Assembly (NCBI GenBank): GCA_021812735.1 | Contig: JAKAMV010000194.1 | Coordinates: 1 to 12,696, forward strand | DNA: 12,696 bases | Source: Chloroflexota bacterium | GTDB taxonomy: Bacteria; Chloroflexota; Limnocylindria; Limnocylindrales; CSP1-4 | Direction of reading: 5' to 3' | Shown: positions 1 to 8,117 of the stretch, one piece after another | How the letters are laid out: each line of letters opens with the position of its first letter | Numbering within the stretch: the first letter of the stretch is position 1 | Translations under genes and position numbers: made by a program | Notes under the pieces: model-generated | The model's input: the letters and a program-made list of their open reading frames with translations, nothing else | Told to the model about the DNA's origin: nothing | Database searches by the model: none

Positions 1-1194
1 CCCACCCCCGTCCAGGCCGCGGCGATCCCGCTCGTGCTCGCCGGCCGCGACGTGCTGGCGGCCGCGCAGACCGGCACCGGGAAGACCGCGGCCTTCGTGC
101 TCCCGATCCTGGAGCGGCTGCGGCCGGAGGCGAGCACGGCCATCTCGCCAGCCCGCCACCCCGTCCGCGTCCTGATCCTGGCGCCCACCCGCGAACTGGC
201 GGTGCAGGTCGCGGAGTCCGTGAGGACCTACGGCCAGAGCCTGCCGCTGCGCTCGTGCGTCGTGCACGGCGGCGTCCCCATGAACCCGCAAGTGAAGATG
301 CTCTGGTCGGGCGTCGAGATCCTGGTGGCGACGCCCGGGCGGCTGCTCGACCACGTCGCCCAGGGCACCGTCAAGCTCGGGCAGGTCGAGGTGCTCGTGC
401 TCGACGAGGCAGATCGGATGCTCGACATGGGCTTCATCCCCGACGTGCGGCGGATCGTCGCGCTGTTGCCGGCCCGGCGCCAGACGCTCTTCTTCTCGGC
501 GACCTTCTCCGACGAGATCCGCCACCTGGCGCAGGAGTTCCTGCACGACCCGGCCATCGTCGAGGTCGCCCGACGGAACACCATCGCCGACAACCTCTCG
601 CAGGCCCTCTACCCGGTCGACGGCACGCGCAAGGCCGATCTGCTGGTGCACCTGATCGAGCGCGATCGGATGAGGCAGGTCCTCGTCTTCACGCGGACCA
701 AGACCGGCGCGGGGAGGCTCGCCGCGTACCTCGACCGGCGGGGCGTGCGGGCGGTCGCGATCCACGGCGACCGCAGCCAGCCCGAGCGCACGCGGGCACT
801 CGAGGACTTCAAGCGCGGCGACGTGACCGTCCTGGTCGCCACCGACGTCGCGTCGCGGGGGCTTGACATCGAAGAACTGCCCCACGTGGTCAACTTCGAG
901 CTGCCGGCCGACCCGCAGGACTACATCCACCGCATCGGCCGTACCGGCCGCGCGGGCGCCAGCGGCACGGCGATCTCGCTCGTCTCCCCCGACGAGGTCG
1001 ACCAGCTGCGAGCCGTGCAGCGGCTCTTACGGGCGGCGATCCCCTGCCGCGTCGTCGAAGCCTTCCTGCCCGGCCAGCCGGCGCCCCGAGACGGCGCACC
1101 CTCGCCCGAACGGCGTGCGGGTCGCGCGCCCGCCCCGCGCTCTCGCGACACCTCGCGAGGTCGCCGGACCCCGGTCGCCAGCTCGGGACGCTGA
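1..1194 (+). CDS. rhlE: DEAD-box ATP-dependent RNA helicase, RhlE-like (5' end outside window)
   Basis: This is a cytoplasmic RNA helicase that uses ATP to unwind short RNA duplexes, in ribosome assembly or RNA decay. The frame is open from base 1, and the first visible residues ([10 protein letters not shown]) are the Q-motif, so only about 20-30 N-terminal residues should be missing; the GTG at 34 is an internal valine. Counting the first visible codon as 1, motif I AQTGTGKT is at 22-29, motif Ia PTRELA follows, motif II DEAD is at 135-138, motif III SAT at 166-168, and motif [10 protein letters not shown] at 310-317. The stretch [17 protein letters not shown] and the TRALEDFK segment resemble RhlE more than DbpA, SrmB or CsdA, from memory of these families. 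The last 45 or so residues are a basic, Arg/Pro/Ser-rich tail, common for RNA-binding extensions. Family is certain; the RhlE subgroup is likely. Confidence 0.93.
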   Translation, partial: PTPVQAAAIPLVLAGRDVLAAAQTGTGKTAAFVLPILERLRPEASTAISPARHPVRVLILAPTRELAVQVAESVRTYGQSLPLRSCVVHGGVPMNPQVKMLWSGVEILVATPGRLLDHVAQGTVKLGQVEVLVLDEADRMLDMGFIPDVRRIVALLPARRQTLFFSATFSDEIRHLAQEFLHDPAIVEVARRNTIADNLSQALYPVDGTRKADLLVHLIERDRMRQVLVFTRTKTGAGRLAAYLDRRGVRAVAIHGDRSQPERTRALEDFKRGDVTVLVATDVASRGLDIEELPHVVNFELPADPQDYIHRIGRTGRAGASGTAISLVSPDEVDQLRAVQRLLRAAIPCRVVEAFLPGQPAPRDGAPSPERRAGRAPAPRSRDTSRGRRTPVASSGR

Positions 1195-1228
1195 GCCGGA
1201 CGCCGCACGGACCGCGGCGGACCGCCGA

Positions 1229-1257
1229 CCCGCCGGACACGACGACCGACCGGCGGG
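1229..1257 (+). terminator. GC-rich hairpin after the helicase gene
   Basis: A perfect 8-bp stem (CCCGCCGG at 1229-1236, CCGGCGGG at 1250-1257) with a 13-nt loop lies 35 nt after the helicase stop. No U-tract follows, so it is only a candidate terminator. It overlaps the possible promoter of the next gene. Confidence 0.3.
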
Positions 1258-1263
1258 GACAAT
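1234..1263 (+). promoter_or_regulatory. Possible sigma-70 promoter for the alpha-galactosidase gene
   Basis: CGGACA (1234-1239) and GACAAT (1258-1263) match the -35 and -10 consensus at 4 of 6 positions each, with an 18-nt spacer. The -10 falls in one of the few A/T-rich spots of this 135-nt gap, and the expected start site near 1270 leaves a leader of about 60 nt. Consensus matches at this level are weak evidence. Confidence 0.28.
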
Positions 1264-1329
1264 AGCGGTCGGCGGCCGCCATGGCCATCATCGGGCACGC
1301 CACGCCGGCCCCGCAGTTCGAGGGGAACG

Positions 1330-3555
1330 ATGCCGATCGAGTGGGACGCCGACGCGCGCCAGCTCCACCTCCACAACGGCCGCATCAGCTACATCGTGCG
1401 CGTCCTCGCCGACGGCTCGCTTGGTCAGCTGCACTTCGGCGCAGCCCTCGCCGACGGGCGTTCGTACCGGCACCTGGGAGGCGACGAGTTCCACGGCTTC
1501 GCCAACCGGCTCGGAGAACCAGTGGCGCTCGAATACCCGACCGCCGGCCGAGGTGATTTCCGGGTACCCGCACTCGAGGTCGAGCAGCCCGACGGCTCCA
1601 CGGTCCTCGAGCTCGTCTACGCCGGCCACCGCATCCGCCCGGGCAAGCCCGCGATCCCGAGCCTTCCCGCCACGTATGTGGAGCGCGACGACGAGGCCGA
1701 GACGGCCGAGGTTCTGCTCCGCGACACCTCGAGCGGGACCGAAGTGCGGCTTCACTACACCATGTTCCGGGATCTGCCGGTGATCGCCCGCAGCGTCCGC
1801 ATCACCAACGCGGGGAGCGGCACGCTGCGCCTCCGCTGCGCGATGAGTGCCGCACTCGACCTGCCCGATGCGCAGTGGGAGCTGCTGCAGCTGAGCGGCG
1901 AATGGGCGTGCGAGCGCCACGTGTGGACGCGGCAGCTCGGTCCCGGACGGCAGGCGATCTCGAGCCGCCGTGGCGCCTCCGGGCATGAGCACAATCCCTG
2001 CCTCGTGCTGCGGCGGCCCTCGGCCACCGAGGAACACGGCGAGGCGTACGGGTTCAGCCTCGTCTACTCGGGAAACTTCCTGGCGGAGGCCGACGTGAGC
2101 CCGTTCGGCACCACGCGGGTCCGAATCGGGATCAACCCCGAGACCTTCTCGTGGACGCTTGCGCCGGGGGAAACCTTCGCCACCCCTGAGGTCATCCTCG
2201 TCTACAGCGACGCGGGCCTGGGAACCCTGAGCGATACCTACCACCGGCTCTACCGCGAGCGTCTCGCGCGGGGCACGTGGCGCGACCGCCCGCGTCCGAT
2301 CCTGATCAACAACTGGGAAGCCACCTACTTCGACTTCGACGAAGAGAAACTGATCCGGATCGCGGCCAGCGCGGCCGAGCTGGGCATCGAGCTCTTCGTT
2401 CTCGACGACGGCTGGTTCGGCCGGCGCGACGCGGACACAAGCTCGTTGGGCGATTGGTCCGTCGACCGGCGCAAGCTGCCGCACGGCCTGGAGGGGCTGG
2501 CGCGCCGCGTCGAGGCGCTGGGCATGCGGTTCGGCCTCTGGATCGAGCCCGAGATGGTGAGTCCGCGCAGCGAGCTCTTTGCCGCGCATCCGGACTGGGC
2601 CATCGGCGTCCCCGGCCGGGCGCGGACCGAGGGCCGCAACCAGTACGTGCTCGATATGGCACGGCCGGAGATCGTCGATCACCTGGCCGCCACGCTGTCG
2701 GCCCTGCTCGCCAGCGCCCCGATCTCGTACGTCAAGTGGGACATGAACCGGAACATCAGTGAGCCGTACAGCCTCGCGCTGCCGCCGGATCGCCAGGGAG
2801 AGTTCTTCCACCGCTACATGCTGGGCGTGTACGAACTGTACCGGCGGCTGACGGAGGCGTTCCCGGACGTCCTCTTCGAATCATGCGCCGGCGGCGGGGG
2901 CCGCTTCGATCCGGGCCTACTCGCCTATGCCCCGCAGACGTGGACCAGCGACGACACGGATGCCGTCGAACGCCTGCGCATCCAATGGGGCACCTCCATC
3001 TGCTACCCCCTGAGCGCGATGGCGGCCCACGTGTCCGCCGTCCCGAACCATCAGGTCGGGCGGGTCACCCCGCTTGCGACGCGCGCCGCGGTCGCCTTCT
3101 TCGGTGTCTTCGGCTACGAGCTCGACCCGACCACCATGTCGCCCGAAGAACGCCGCGCGGTGGCCGAGCAGGTTGCCTTCTACCGGGCCTGGCGCGAGCT
3201 CTTCCGGCGCGGACGCTTCCTGCGCCTGCGCGGCCCGTTCGAAGGGGACGGCAACGAGATCGCCTGGATGGTCGTGGCGGAGGACGCACGCTCCGCGATC
3301 GTCGGTCAGTACACGGTGCTGAACGTGCCCCATCCCGGCCCGCGCCGACTGCGGTTGCGCGGGCTGGACCCCGCGCGCGCCTATCGCGTCTCCACCTGGC
3401 CCGCGACCGAGGAGACGACCGCCCGGTTGAACGCGGGGGTGCGGGGCGGCGACGAGCTGATGCGCGCCGGGCTGCTCCTGGCCCCCGATCGTTGGGAGGC
3501 CGCGGCGCGCGGCGACTTTTCCGCCCGCCTCTTCGTGCTGGAGGCCGTCCCCTGA
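1330..3555 (+). CDS. Alpha-galactosidase, glycoside hydrolase family 36
   Basis: A retaining exo-glycosidase that releases alpha-linked galactose from raffinose-family sugars, melibiose or galactomannan side chains. The 741 residues fit the roughly 730-residue GH36 group I enzymes (Geobacillus AgaN type): an N-terminal beta-sandwich (about 1-320), a central TIM barrel starting near NWEATYFDF (328 onward), and a C-terminal beta domain. LDDGWFG (358-364) is the barrel substrate-binding motif. The nucleophile is D471 in KWDMNRN, and the acid/base is D527 in SCAGGGGRFD (518-527). No signal peptide is seen, so it is probably cytoplasmic and needs imported oligosaccharides; no sugar transporter is in the window. 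The ATG at 1330 is supported by GAGGGG (1320-1325) with a 4-nt spacer. It is separated from the helicase by 135 nt and is probably its own transcription unit. Both catalytic residues are present, so it should be active. Confidence 0.95.
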   Translation: MPIEWDADARQLHLHNGRISYIVRVLADGSLGQLHFGAALADGRSYRHLGGDEFHGFANRLGEPVALEYPTAGRGDFRVPALEVEQPDGSTVLELVYAGHRIRPGKPAIPSLPATYVERDDEAETAEVLLRDTSSGTEVRLHYTMFRDLPVIARSVRITNAGSGTLRLRCAMSAALDLPDAQWELLQLSGEWACERHVWTRQLGPGRQAISSRRGASGHEHNPCLVLRRPSATEEHGEAYGFSLVYSGNFLAEADVSPFGTTRVRIGINPETFSWTLAPGETFATPEVILVYSDAGLGTLSDTYHRLYRERLARGTWRDRPRPILINNWEATYFDFDEEKLIRIAASAAELGIELFVLDDGWFGRRDADTSSLGDWSVDRRKLPHGLEGLARRVEALGMRFGLWIEPEMVSPRSELFAAHPDWAIGVPGRARTEGRNQYVLDMARPEIVDHLAATLSALLASAPISYVKWDMNRNISEPYSLALPPDRQGEFFHRYMLGVYELYRRLTEAFPDVLFESCAGGGGRFDPGLLAYAPQTWTSDDTDAVERLRIQWGTSICYPLSAMAAHVSAVPNHQVGRVTPLATRAAVAFFGVFGYELDPTTMSPEERRAVAEQVAFYRAWRELFRRGRFLRLRGPFEGDGNEIAWMVVAEDARSAIVGQYTVLNVPHPGPRRLRLRGLDPARAYRVSTWPATEETTARLNAGVRGGDELMRAGLLLAPDRWEAAARGDFSARLFVLEAVP

Positions 3556-3570
3556 CGCGAGGCGGGGCTC

Positions 3571-3613
3571 GCCGACGCGACGTCGCGGCCGACGCGACGT
3601 CGCGGCCGACGCG
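3571..3613. repeat. 17-bp tandem repeat, 2.5 copies, with internal palindromes
   Basis: The unit GCCGACGCGACGTCGCG occurs at 3571-3587 and 3588-3604 without a mismatch, followed by a 9-bp partial copy at 3605-3613. Each full unit holds the perfect 12-bp palindrome CGCGACGTCGCG. It begins 16 nt after the alpha-galactosidase stop. It could be a protein-binding site, part of a termination region, or slippage-generated repeat. Confidence 0.85.
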
Positions 3614-3655
3614 CTGCCCGCAGACGACGCGCTCCCCATGCCGCGCGTACGACGT

Positions 3656-3689
3656 GCGGAGGCCGGCCCCGTGCAGGACCGGCCTCCGC
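3656..3689. terminator. Strong hairpin between convergent genes, likely terminator
   Basis: A perfect 11-bp stem (GCGGAGGCCGG at 3656-3666, CCGGCCTCCGC at 3679-3689) with a 12-nt loop sits between the ends of the alpha-galactosidase (+) and satP (-) genes. On the + strand TTTT follows at 3700-3703, ten nucleotides after the stem. A second 7-bp hairpin (CGCGTGG 3687-3693 with CCACGCG 3704-3710) overlaps its right arm, so the two are mutually exclusive. Position between converging genes fits a shared terminator, although the U-tract is short and displaced. Confidence 0.6.
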
Positions 3690-3744
3690 GTGGCGCGCGT
3701 TTTCCACGCGGCGCCGGGCGTGCGGCGCCGTGTGGGGCGAAAGG

Positions 3745-4320
3745 TCAGCCCGGCAGGACCTCCGAGCCCCACGCCTCGTTGATGACGGCGCGCGCCGAGC
3801 CGTAGAAGGCCGCGATCGCCGTCAGGATGCCGACATAGCCGCCGAGCTGCGTCAGACCGCTGCCGGCCGCGCTCCCGTTGAACGCACCGAGCGCAAGCAC
3901 GACGAACGTGATCCAGAGCAGCAGGAAGACGACCATCGTGACCCGGGCGCCCTTCAGCGTGGCGATCCACATGTAGAAGGTGAAGATGCCCCAGGCGAGC
4001 AGGTACCAGGCGACCGCGTTGCCGGCATCTTTGCCCTGGAAGACGACGACGAACGCGGCGAAGCTGACCCAGAAGCCACCGTAGGAACTGAAGGCGACCC
4101 CCCCGAACGTGTTGCCGTTCTTGAACTCCCACCACCCGGCGATCAGCTGACCGAGCCCGCCGTAAGCCAGGGCAAGGCCGACGACGATGGCCAACGAGCT
4201 ACCGGTGATGAGACCCGCGTTGATCAGCGACAGGATCAGCGTCGTGAGGGCGAATCCCGCCAGCCCGAGAGGCGCGGGGTTCGCCTCCTTCGCTGCCGGC
4301 ATGCCCTGGGCTTGAGCCAC
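3745..4320 (-). CDS. satP: Acetate/succinate transporter, SatP (GPR1/FUN34/YaaH) family
   Basis: A small inner-membrane carrier or channel for acetate, and often succinate, usually proton-coupled. The 191-residue product carries the family signature NPAPLGL at 14-20, just before the first membrane helix, and the SSYGGFW segment at 78-84. Six hydrophobic segments are visible at about 19-39, 42-62, 75-95, 101-121, 126-146 and 157-177, matching the hexahelical SatP fold and the usual 190-200 residues. I chose the GTG at 4320 because AAAGGAG lies 7 nt before it; an ATG six codons later has no such site and longer readings lack hydrophobic or conserved content. It follows acs on the same strand with a 79-nt gap, echoing the pairing of acs with an acetate permease in Escherichia coli (acs-yjcH-actP), with a different permease family. 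Family assignment is firm; acetate as main substrate is inferred from family and neighbour. Confidence 0.93.
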   Translation of the reverse strand: MAQAQGMPAAKEANPAPLGLAGFALTTLILSLINAGLITGSSLAIVVGLALAYGGLGQLIAGWWEFKNGNTFGGVAFSSYGGFWVSFAAFVVVFQGKDAGNAVAWYLLAWGIFTFYMWIATLKGARVTMVVFLLLWITFVVLALGAFNGSAAGSGLTQLGGYVGILTAIAAFYGSARAVINEAWGSEVLPG

Positions 4321-4327
4321 GCGCGAA

Positions 4328-4334
4328 CTCCTTT
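4328..4334 (-). promoter_or_regulatory. Ribosome binding site fixing the satP GTG start
   Basis: AAAGGAG on the minus strand, 7 nt upstream of the GTG at 4320, is a near-perfect Shine-Dalgarno sequence and decides the start in favour of GTG over the downstream ATG. Confidence 0.85.
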
Positions 4335-4340
4335 CCGGTC

Positions 4341-4361
4341 GGGCGGCGCGGTCAGCCGCCC
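4341..4361 (-). other. Intercistronic hairpin between acs and satP
   Basis: GGGCGGC (4341-4347) and GCCGCCC (4355-4361) form a perfect 7-bp stem with a 7-nt loop inside the 79-nt acs-satP gap, ending 6 nt before the satP ribosome binding site. No U-tract follows on the minus strand. It could be a partial terminator, an mRNA-stabilising structure that sets the acs to satP ratio, or have no role. Confidence 0.45.
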
Positions 4362-4399
4362 TCAGTCCACCAACCGGTGACCGCTCCCCTGACCAGCTG

Positions 4400-6370
4400 T
4401 CAGATGAGCTGTTCCGCCTCGCTCGACTGCGCCTTGTCGCGGATGGTCTCCACGATCCCGGAATCGGCCAGCGTCGTGACATCGCCCAACGGTCGATGCT
4501 CCGCGATGTCGCGCAGCAGGCGGCGCATGATCTTGCCCGAACGCGTCTTGGGCAGTTCCGGGGTGAACATCACCATCTTGGGGCGTGCGATCGCGCCGAT
4601 CTTCCTGGCCACGTGCTCGCGCAGCTCGGCCGCCAGCGTGTCGCTCGGTTCCACGCTGGCCTTCAGGATCACGAAGGCGAAGATCGCCTCGCCGGTGATC
4701 GGATCGCTCCGCCCGACGACCGCCGCCTCGGCGACGGCCGGATGGTCGACCAGCGCCGATTCCACCTCGATCGTGCTGATGCGGTGGCCGGAGACCTTCA
4801 TGACGTCGTCGACGCGGCCGAGCAGCCAGAAGTAGCCGTCCGCATCGACCTTGCAGCCGTCCCCCGCGAAGTAGTAGCCGGGGAAACGGCTCCAGTACGT
4901 GTTGACGTAGCGGTCCGGGTCCTTGTAGATGCCGCGCAGCATCGCCGGCCACGGCCGCGTGAGGACCAGGTAGCCGCCGCCCTGCCCGTCCGGGACGTCC
5001 TTGCCGTCGGCATCGACGACCTTGGCTCCCACCCCCGGGAACGGCCGCGTGGCCGATCCGGGCCGCAGGGTAGTGATCCCGGGAAGCGGCGTGATCAGGA
5101 TCATCCCCGTCTCGGTTTGCCACCAGGTATCGACCACGGGGCAGCGCCCGCCGCCGATGTACTTGTGGTACCAGAGCCAGGCCTCCGGGTTGATCGGCTC
5201 GCCGACCGTGCCGAGCACCCGCAACGATGACATGTCGTGCTTGGCCGGCCACTCCTCGCCCTGCTTCATGAAGGCGCGGATGGCGGTCGGGGCGCAGTAC
5301 AGGACGTTCACCTTGTACTTCTCGATGATCGACCACCAGCGGTCCGGTGCCGGGTACTGGGGCGCCCCCTCATACAGGATCGACGTGGTTGCGTTGGCCA
5401 GGGGCCCATAGACGATGTACGAGTGGCCGGTCACCCAGCCGATGTCGGCGGCGCACCAATAGACGCTGTCGGGCTTGATGTCGAAGATGTAGTGGTGCGT
5501 CGAGGCGATCCCCACCAGATAGCCGCCGGTCGTGTGCATGACCCCCTTCGGCTTGGCGGTCGTGCCAGAGGTGTGGAGGAGATAGAGGAGATGCTCCGAG
5601 TCGAGCGGAACGGGGTCGCACTGCTCGGACTGCCGCTCGACGAAGTCATGCCACCAGTGATCGCGCCCCGGCGTCATCGAGACGTCGTGGCCGGTCCGGC
5701 GCACCACGAGCACGTTCTTGATCGTGGGCGCGTTCGCCACGGCGACGTCGGCAGCCCCCTTCAGGTCGAGCACCTTGCCGTTGCGCCAGCCGCCGTCCGC
5801 CGTGATCAGCGCCACGGCCTCCGAGTCGATCATGCGGCCCTGTAGGGCGTCCGAGCTGAAGCCGCCGAAGACGACCACGTGCGGCGCGCCGATCTTGGCG
5901 CAGGCCAGCATCGCGATCGGCAGTTCGGGGATCATCGGCATGTAGATGCCAACCCGGTCGCCGGTCTTCACGCCGAGCGTCTGCAGCGCGTTGGCGCACT
6001 TGTTGACCTCCCGCTGCAGGTCCGCGTAGGTGATCGTCCGGGTGTCGCCGGGCTCGCCCTCCCAGTGGTAGGCGACCTTCGATCCCAGGCCCCGCTCCAC
6101 GTGTCGGTCCACGCAGTTGTAGGCGACGTTGAGTCGACCGCCCACGAACCACTTCGCATAGGGCAGGTCCCATTCGAGGACCTGGTCCCATTTGCGATAC
6201 CAGTCCAGCCGTTGCTCGGCTTCCTCCGCCCAGAAGCCCTCGAAGTCCCGCTCGGCGCGTGCGTAGATGTCCGCCTGTGCGTTGGCGTTGCGCGCGATCT
6301 CCGCGGGTGGCGGAAACTCCCGCCGCTCCGAGAGCAGAGCCTCGATTTCCGGCTGCACGTTCAGGCTCAT
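4400..6370 (-). CDS. acs: Acetyl-CoA synthetase (AMP-forming)
   Basis: Converts acetate, ATP and CoA to acetyl-CoA, AMP and pyrophosphate, the high-affinity route for acetate use. The product has 656 residues, the usual Acs length of about 650. Visible motifs: the N-terminal Acs domain with [19 protein letters not shown]; the P-loop-like [11 protein letters not shown] at 266-276; [16 protein letters not shown]; the acetate-pocket tryptophan pair in WWQTETG at 416-422; the adenylate-binding and hinge region [20 protein letters not shown]; and the catalytic lysine K613 in PKTRSGK (607-613). That last segment fits PX4GK, described as a recognition pattern for Pat-type acetyltransferases. The ATG at 6370 has GGAGGG six nucleotides upstream; an open extension of 41 codons further upstream is basic and unlike Acs N-termini. 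satP follows downstream and acuC lies upstream on the same strand. Propionate could be a minor substrate. Confidence 0.98.
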   Translation of the reverse strand: MSLNVQPEIEALLSERREFPPPAEIARNANAQADIYARAERDFEGFWAEEAEQRLDWYRKWDQVLEWDLPYAKWFVGGRLNVAYNCVDRHVERGLGSKVAYHWEGEPGDTRTITYADLQREVNKCANALQTLGVKTGDRVGIYMPMIPELPIAMLACAKIGAPHVVVFGGFSSDALQGRMIDSEAVALITADGGWRNGKVLDLKGAADVAVANAPTIKNVLVVRRTGHDVSMTPGRDHWWHDFVERQSEQCDPVPLDSEHLLYLLHTSGTTAKPKGVMHTTGGYLVGIASTHHYIFDIKPDSVYWCAADIGWVTGHSYIVYGPLANATTSILYEGAPQYPAPDRWWSIIEKYKVNVLYCAPTAIRAFMKQGEEWPAKHDMSSLRVLGTVGEPINPEAWLWYHKYIGGGRCPVVDTWWQTETGMILITPLPGITTLRPGSATRPFPGVGAKVVDADGKDVPDGQGGGYLVLTRPWPAMLRGIYKDPDRYVNTYWSRFPGYYFAGDGCKVDADGYFWLLGRVDDVMKVSGHRISTIEVESALVDHPAVAEAAVVGRSDPITGEAIFAFVILKASVEPSDTLAAELREHVARKIGAIARPKMVMFTPELPKTRSGKIMRRLLRDIAEHRPLGDVTTLADSGIVETIRDKAQSSEAEQLI

Positions 6371-6470
6371 GCGGGACCCTCCGTCATCGCGGACTGTTGC
6401 GGGGACCGATACAGCAAGATCGCGGCGAGCTTCGCGCGGAACGCTGGCACTCAGCGGGCGCGCTCCTCGC

Positions 6471-6498
6471 AGCGTAACCACGCGATTCGCCATGTCAA
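6471..6498 (-). promoter_or_regulatory. Probable sigma-70 promoter of acs
   Basis: On the minus strand a perfect TTGACA (6498-6493) is followed after 16 nt by TACGCT (6476-6471), which keeps the key T1, A2 and T6 of the -10 box. The expected start near 6464 gives a leader of about 95 nt before the acs ATG. A perfect -35 box is notable in such GC-rich DNA, but the -10 is only 3 of 6. Confidence 0.5.
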
Positions 6499-6510
6499 GA
6501 AGTGCGAAAG

Positions 6511-6558
6511 CGTGTATATGCGCTCGATAGGTGGGGCGCCACGGACGATATACGCACG
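6511..6558. repeat. Imperfect inverted repeat upstream of the acs promoter
   Basis: CGTGTATAT (6511-6519) and ATATACGCACG (6548-6558) are inverted copies apart from two extra bases in the second arm. They form an A/T-rich island directly upstream of the proposed acs -35 box, where activators often bind. No known regulator motif is recognised. Confidence 0.35.
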
Positions 6559-6614
6559 AAGTCTGGGGGGCGCCTGGCAGGGCGCCGGTCCCGAGCGTCG
6601 CGGGCGCGGCGGTC

Positions 6615-6630
6615 AGGAGGAGGAGGAGGA
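6615..6630. repeat. Short AGG trinucleotide repeat
   Basis: Sixteen bases of AGG repeats (five AGG units plus one A) lie 32 nt beyond the acuC stop. On the minus strand, the direction of acuC, this reads as a TCC tract just after the hairpin at 6636-6654. Confidence 0.7.
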
Positions 6631-6635
6631 GCGTC

Positions 6636-6654
6636 GCCCCCAGCGCTGTGGGGC
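6636..6654 (-). terminator. Possible acuC terminator
   Basis: GCCCC (6636-6640) pairs with GGGGC (6650-6654), and the inner CAG/CTG adds three pairs around a bulged base and a 4-nt loop. It sits 8 nt after the acuC stop and is followed on the minus strand by a pyrimidine tract, not a clean U-run. If functional it would separate acuC from acs transcription. Confidence 0.4.
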
Positions 6655-6661
6655 ATACCAG

Positions 6662-7840
6662 TCAGGCCGCGGTCGATTCCTCGATGGCGCGCAACGCGCA
6701 TGCGAGCGCGGCCTCGGCCGTCTGGCGGTTGCGCTCGACCAGGCTCTCGGGCTCGGGTGCGGCGAGCTCGGGCGGGTCGAGCAACATGAGCGGCGGGGGC
6801 GCCTGGTCGAACCGGGCAGCCTCCCCGCTCCAGCGCGCACGCCACTCCGGGGGCATCTCGAGAGGGAGGTCGCGGTGCGCCTGGGTGAGCCAGACCAGCG
6901 CCCAGACCCGCGGGACGACGCGGTACACGTCGTAGCCGCCGCCCCCGGTAGCGAGCCAGCGTCCCTCGGCGTACTGGTGGGCGACCCGGTGGAGCAGCGC
7001 CGCGGCACGGGCCATGGCCAACGTCGTCACTCGCAGGTGCGCAAGGGGATCGAACAGATGGGTGTCGCTGCCGTGCTGCGTGACGAGGATCGTCGGCTGG
7101 TAGGCTGCGGCAAGGGCCGGCACCACGAGTTCGACGGCGGCGAGCCACGACGCGTCCGAAGTGCCGGGCTCGAGCGGCACGTTGACGGCCGTCCCACGAG
7201 CGTTCGGCGCGCCGCAGTCCGAGACGAACCCGGTGCCGGGGAAGAGCGCTCGGCCGGTCTCGTGGAACGAGATCGTCAGGACCTGCGGATCATCCCAGAA
7301 GATCGTCTCGACGCCGTCGCCGTGGTGGACGTCCAGATCGACGTAGAGCACGCGGTGCCCCGCATCACGCGCCCGCGCGACCGCCAGCGCCACGTCGTTG
7401 TAGATGCAGAAGCCGCTGGCGCGTTCCGGCATCGCGTGGTGCAACCCGCCGCCCGGGTGGAAGGCGTGGCAGGCGTCGCCCGCCAGGATCCGTTCCATGG
7501 CAGCCAGCGAGCCGCCGGCGACCGCGGCCGCCGCCTCGTGCATGCCGGAGAAGGGCGGATCGTCGCCCCACGCCGAGAAGCCGAGCATCGGTCCCGCGTC
7601 CGGGTACTCGGAGAGCATGCGGACGCTCGAGATGTACGCGGGGTCGTGGACGCGCCGGAGCTCGGCCTCCGACACCTCGGGGGGTGGCATGAAGCGGTCG
7701 GCGCCCAGGGCCTCCAGCAGCTCGATTCCCGGTCCGAAGCGGCGGGGCGTCAGCGGATGCTGGACGCCGAAGTCATAGAGCAGCGAGGGTGGGCCGAAGA
7801 CCACGAGGGGCTGGACGGACGCCGTGGTTGAGGGCTGCAC
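6662..7840 (-). CDS. acuC: AcuC-type class I histone deacetylase family protein (lysine deacetylase)
   Basis: A zinc-dependent lysine deacetylase; in Bacillus subtilis AcuC removes the acetyl group from the catalytic lysine of acetyl-CoA synthetase and reactivates it. At 392 residues it matches AcuC proteins (about 387). The catalytic histidine pair H134-H135 is in HPGGGLHHAMP, zinc ligands D170 and H172 are in YVDLDVHHGDG, the third zinc ligand D259 is in QHGSDTHLFDPLAHL, and the active-site tyrosine Y303 is in GGGGYDV. The early LLYDFGVQHPLTPRR matches the start of the family fold. The only upstream start in frame is the GTG at 7840, since a stop lies ten codons before it; its best Shine-Dalgarno match (AAGGAG, 7861-7856) is 15 nt away, further than usual. 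It lies upstream of acs on the same strand and is divergent from the Pat-like gene, which strongly suggests Acs as its target. Acetoin use is not indicated, as no acetoin genes are present. Confidence 0.93.
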   Translation of the reverse strand: MQPSTTASVQPLVVFGPPSLLYDFGVQHPLTPRRFGPGIELLEALGADRFMPPPEVSEAELRRVHDPAYISSVRMLSEYPDAGPMLGFSAWGDDPPFSGMHEAAAAVAGGSLAAMERILAGDACHAFHPGGGLHHAMPERASGFCIYNDVALAVARARDAGHRVLYVDLDVHHGDGVETIFWDDPQVLTISFHETGRALFPGTGFVSDCGAPNARGTAVNVPLEPGTSDASWLAAVELVVPALAAAYQPTILVTQHGSDTHLFDPLAHLRVTTLAMARAAALLHRVAHQYAEGRWLATGGGGYDVYRVVPRVWALVWLTQAHRDLPLEMPPEWRARWSGEAARFDQAPPPLMLLDPPELAAPEPESLVERNRQTAEAALACALRAIEESTAA

Positions 7841-7913
7841 GTTGGTGTCGCTGCGCTCCTTCGGGCCGCTCTATCTGTCGGCAAAGGGGGATGACGGCGC
7901 GCTGTATCCGAGC

Positions 7914-7932
7914 ACTATAGCGAGCCCTCGCT
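7914..7932 (-). promoter_or_regulatory. Possible acuC -10 box with adjoining palindrome
   Basis: TATAGT on the minus strand (7919-7914) matches the -10 consensus at 5 of 6 positions, about 74 nt before the acuC GTG. A 14-bp palindrome AGCGAG-CC-CTCGCT (7919-7932) touches it on the upstream side, an operator-like placement. No good -35 box is found 16-18 nt upstream, so the promoter call is weak. Confidence 0.3.
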
Positions 7933-8088
7933 GGAAGATGGTTGCGCGGCGCGTCCTGGACCTGGCCGCCACGCACGCTTCGTCGCTCGTGCGCGCTCCC
8001 GAGGGCGTGCGGAGCGTGCGCCTCAGCGGCCACGTCGCGCGTACCACCATCAGCGTGAGTTAGACGACCCATAATCAGGGGCGACCGC

Positions 8089-8117
8089 TTGGCGTACGCG
8101 CCCCGGTCACGTACCGT
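8089..8117 (+). promoter_or_regulatory. Possible promoter of the Pat-like gene
   Basis: TTGGCG (8089-8094) and TACCGT (8112-8117) are separated by exactly 17 nt, matching the -35 at 4 of 6 and the -10 at 3 of 6 positions. Transcription from about 8124 would give a leader of about 265 nt. The match is weak and other starts are possible. Confidence 0.25.

Noticed and set aside
1288..2811. A 507-codon open frame on the minus strand across the alpha-galactosidase gene
   Set aside because: It is antisense to a gene with complete GH36 motifs, has no recognisable domain, and is explained by high third-position GC keeping the opposite frame open.
6371..6493. A 41-codon N-terminal extension of Acs
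   Set aside because: It contains the proposed promoter, is unlike Acs N-termini, and the ATG at 6370 has GGAGGG at good spacing and gives the standard length.
6569..6586. Hairpin GGCGCC-TGGCAG-GGCGCC between acuC and acs as a terminator
   Set aside because: Both arms are the self-palindrome GGCGCC, expected often by chance in such GC-rich DNA, and no U-tract follows on either strand.
5879..7831. A 650-codon open frame on the plus strand spanning acs and acuC
   Set aside because: It runs antisense through two well-supported genes and their gap, has Arg/Gly/Val-biased filler content and no domain.
7824..8063. A 79-codon plus-strand frame at the acuC start
   Set aside because: It overlaps acuC in antisense, has no clear ribosome binding site and no recognisable sequence features.
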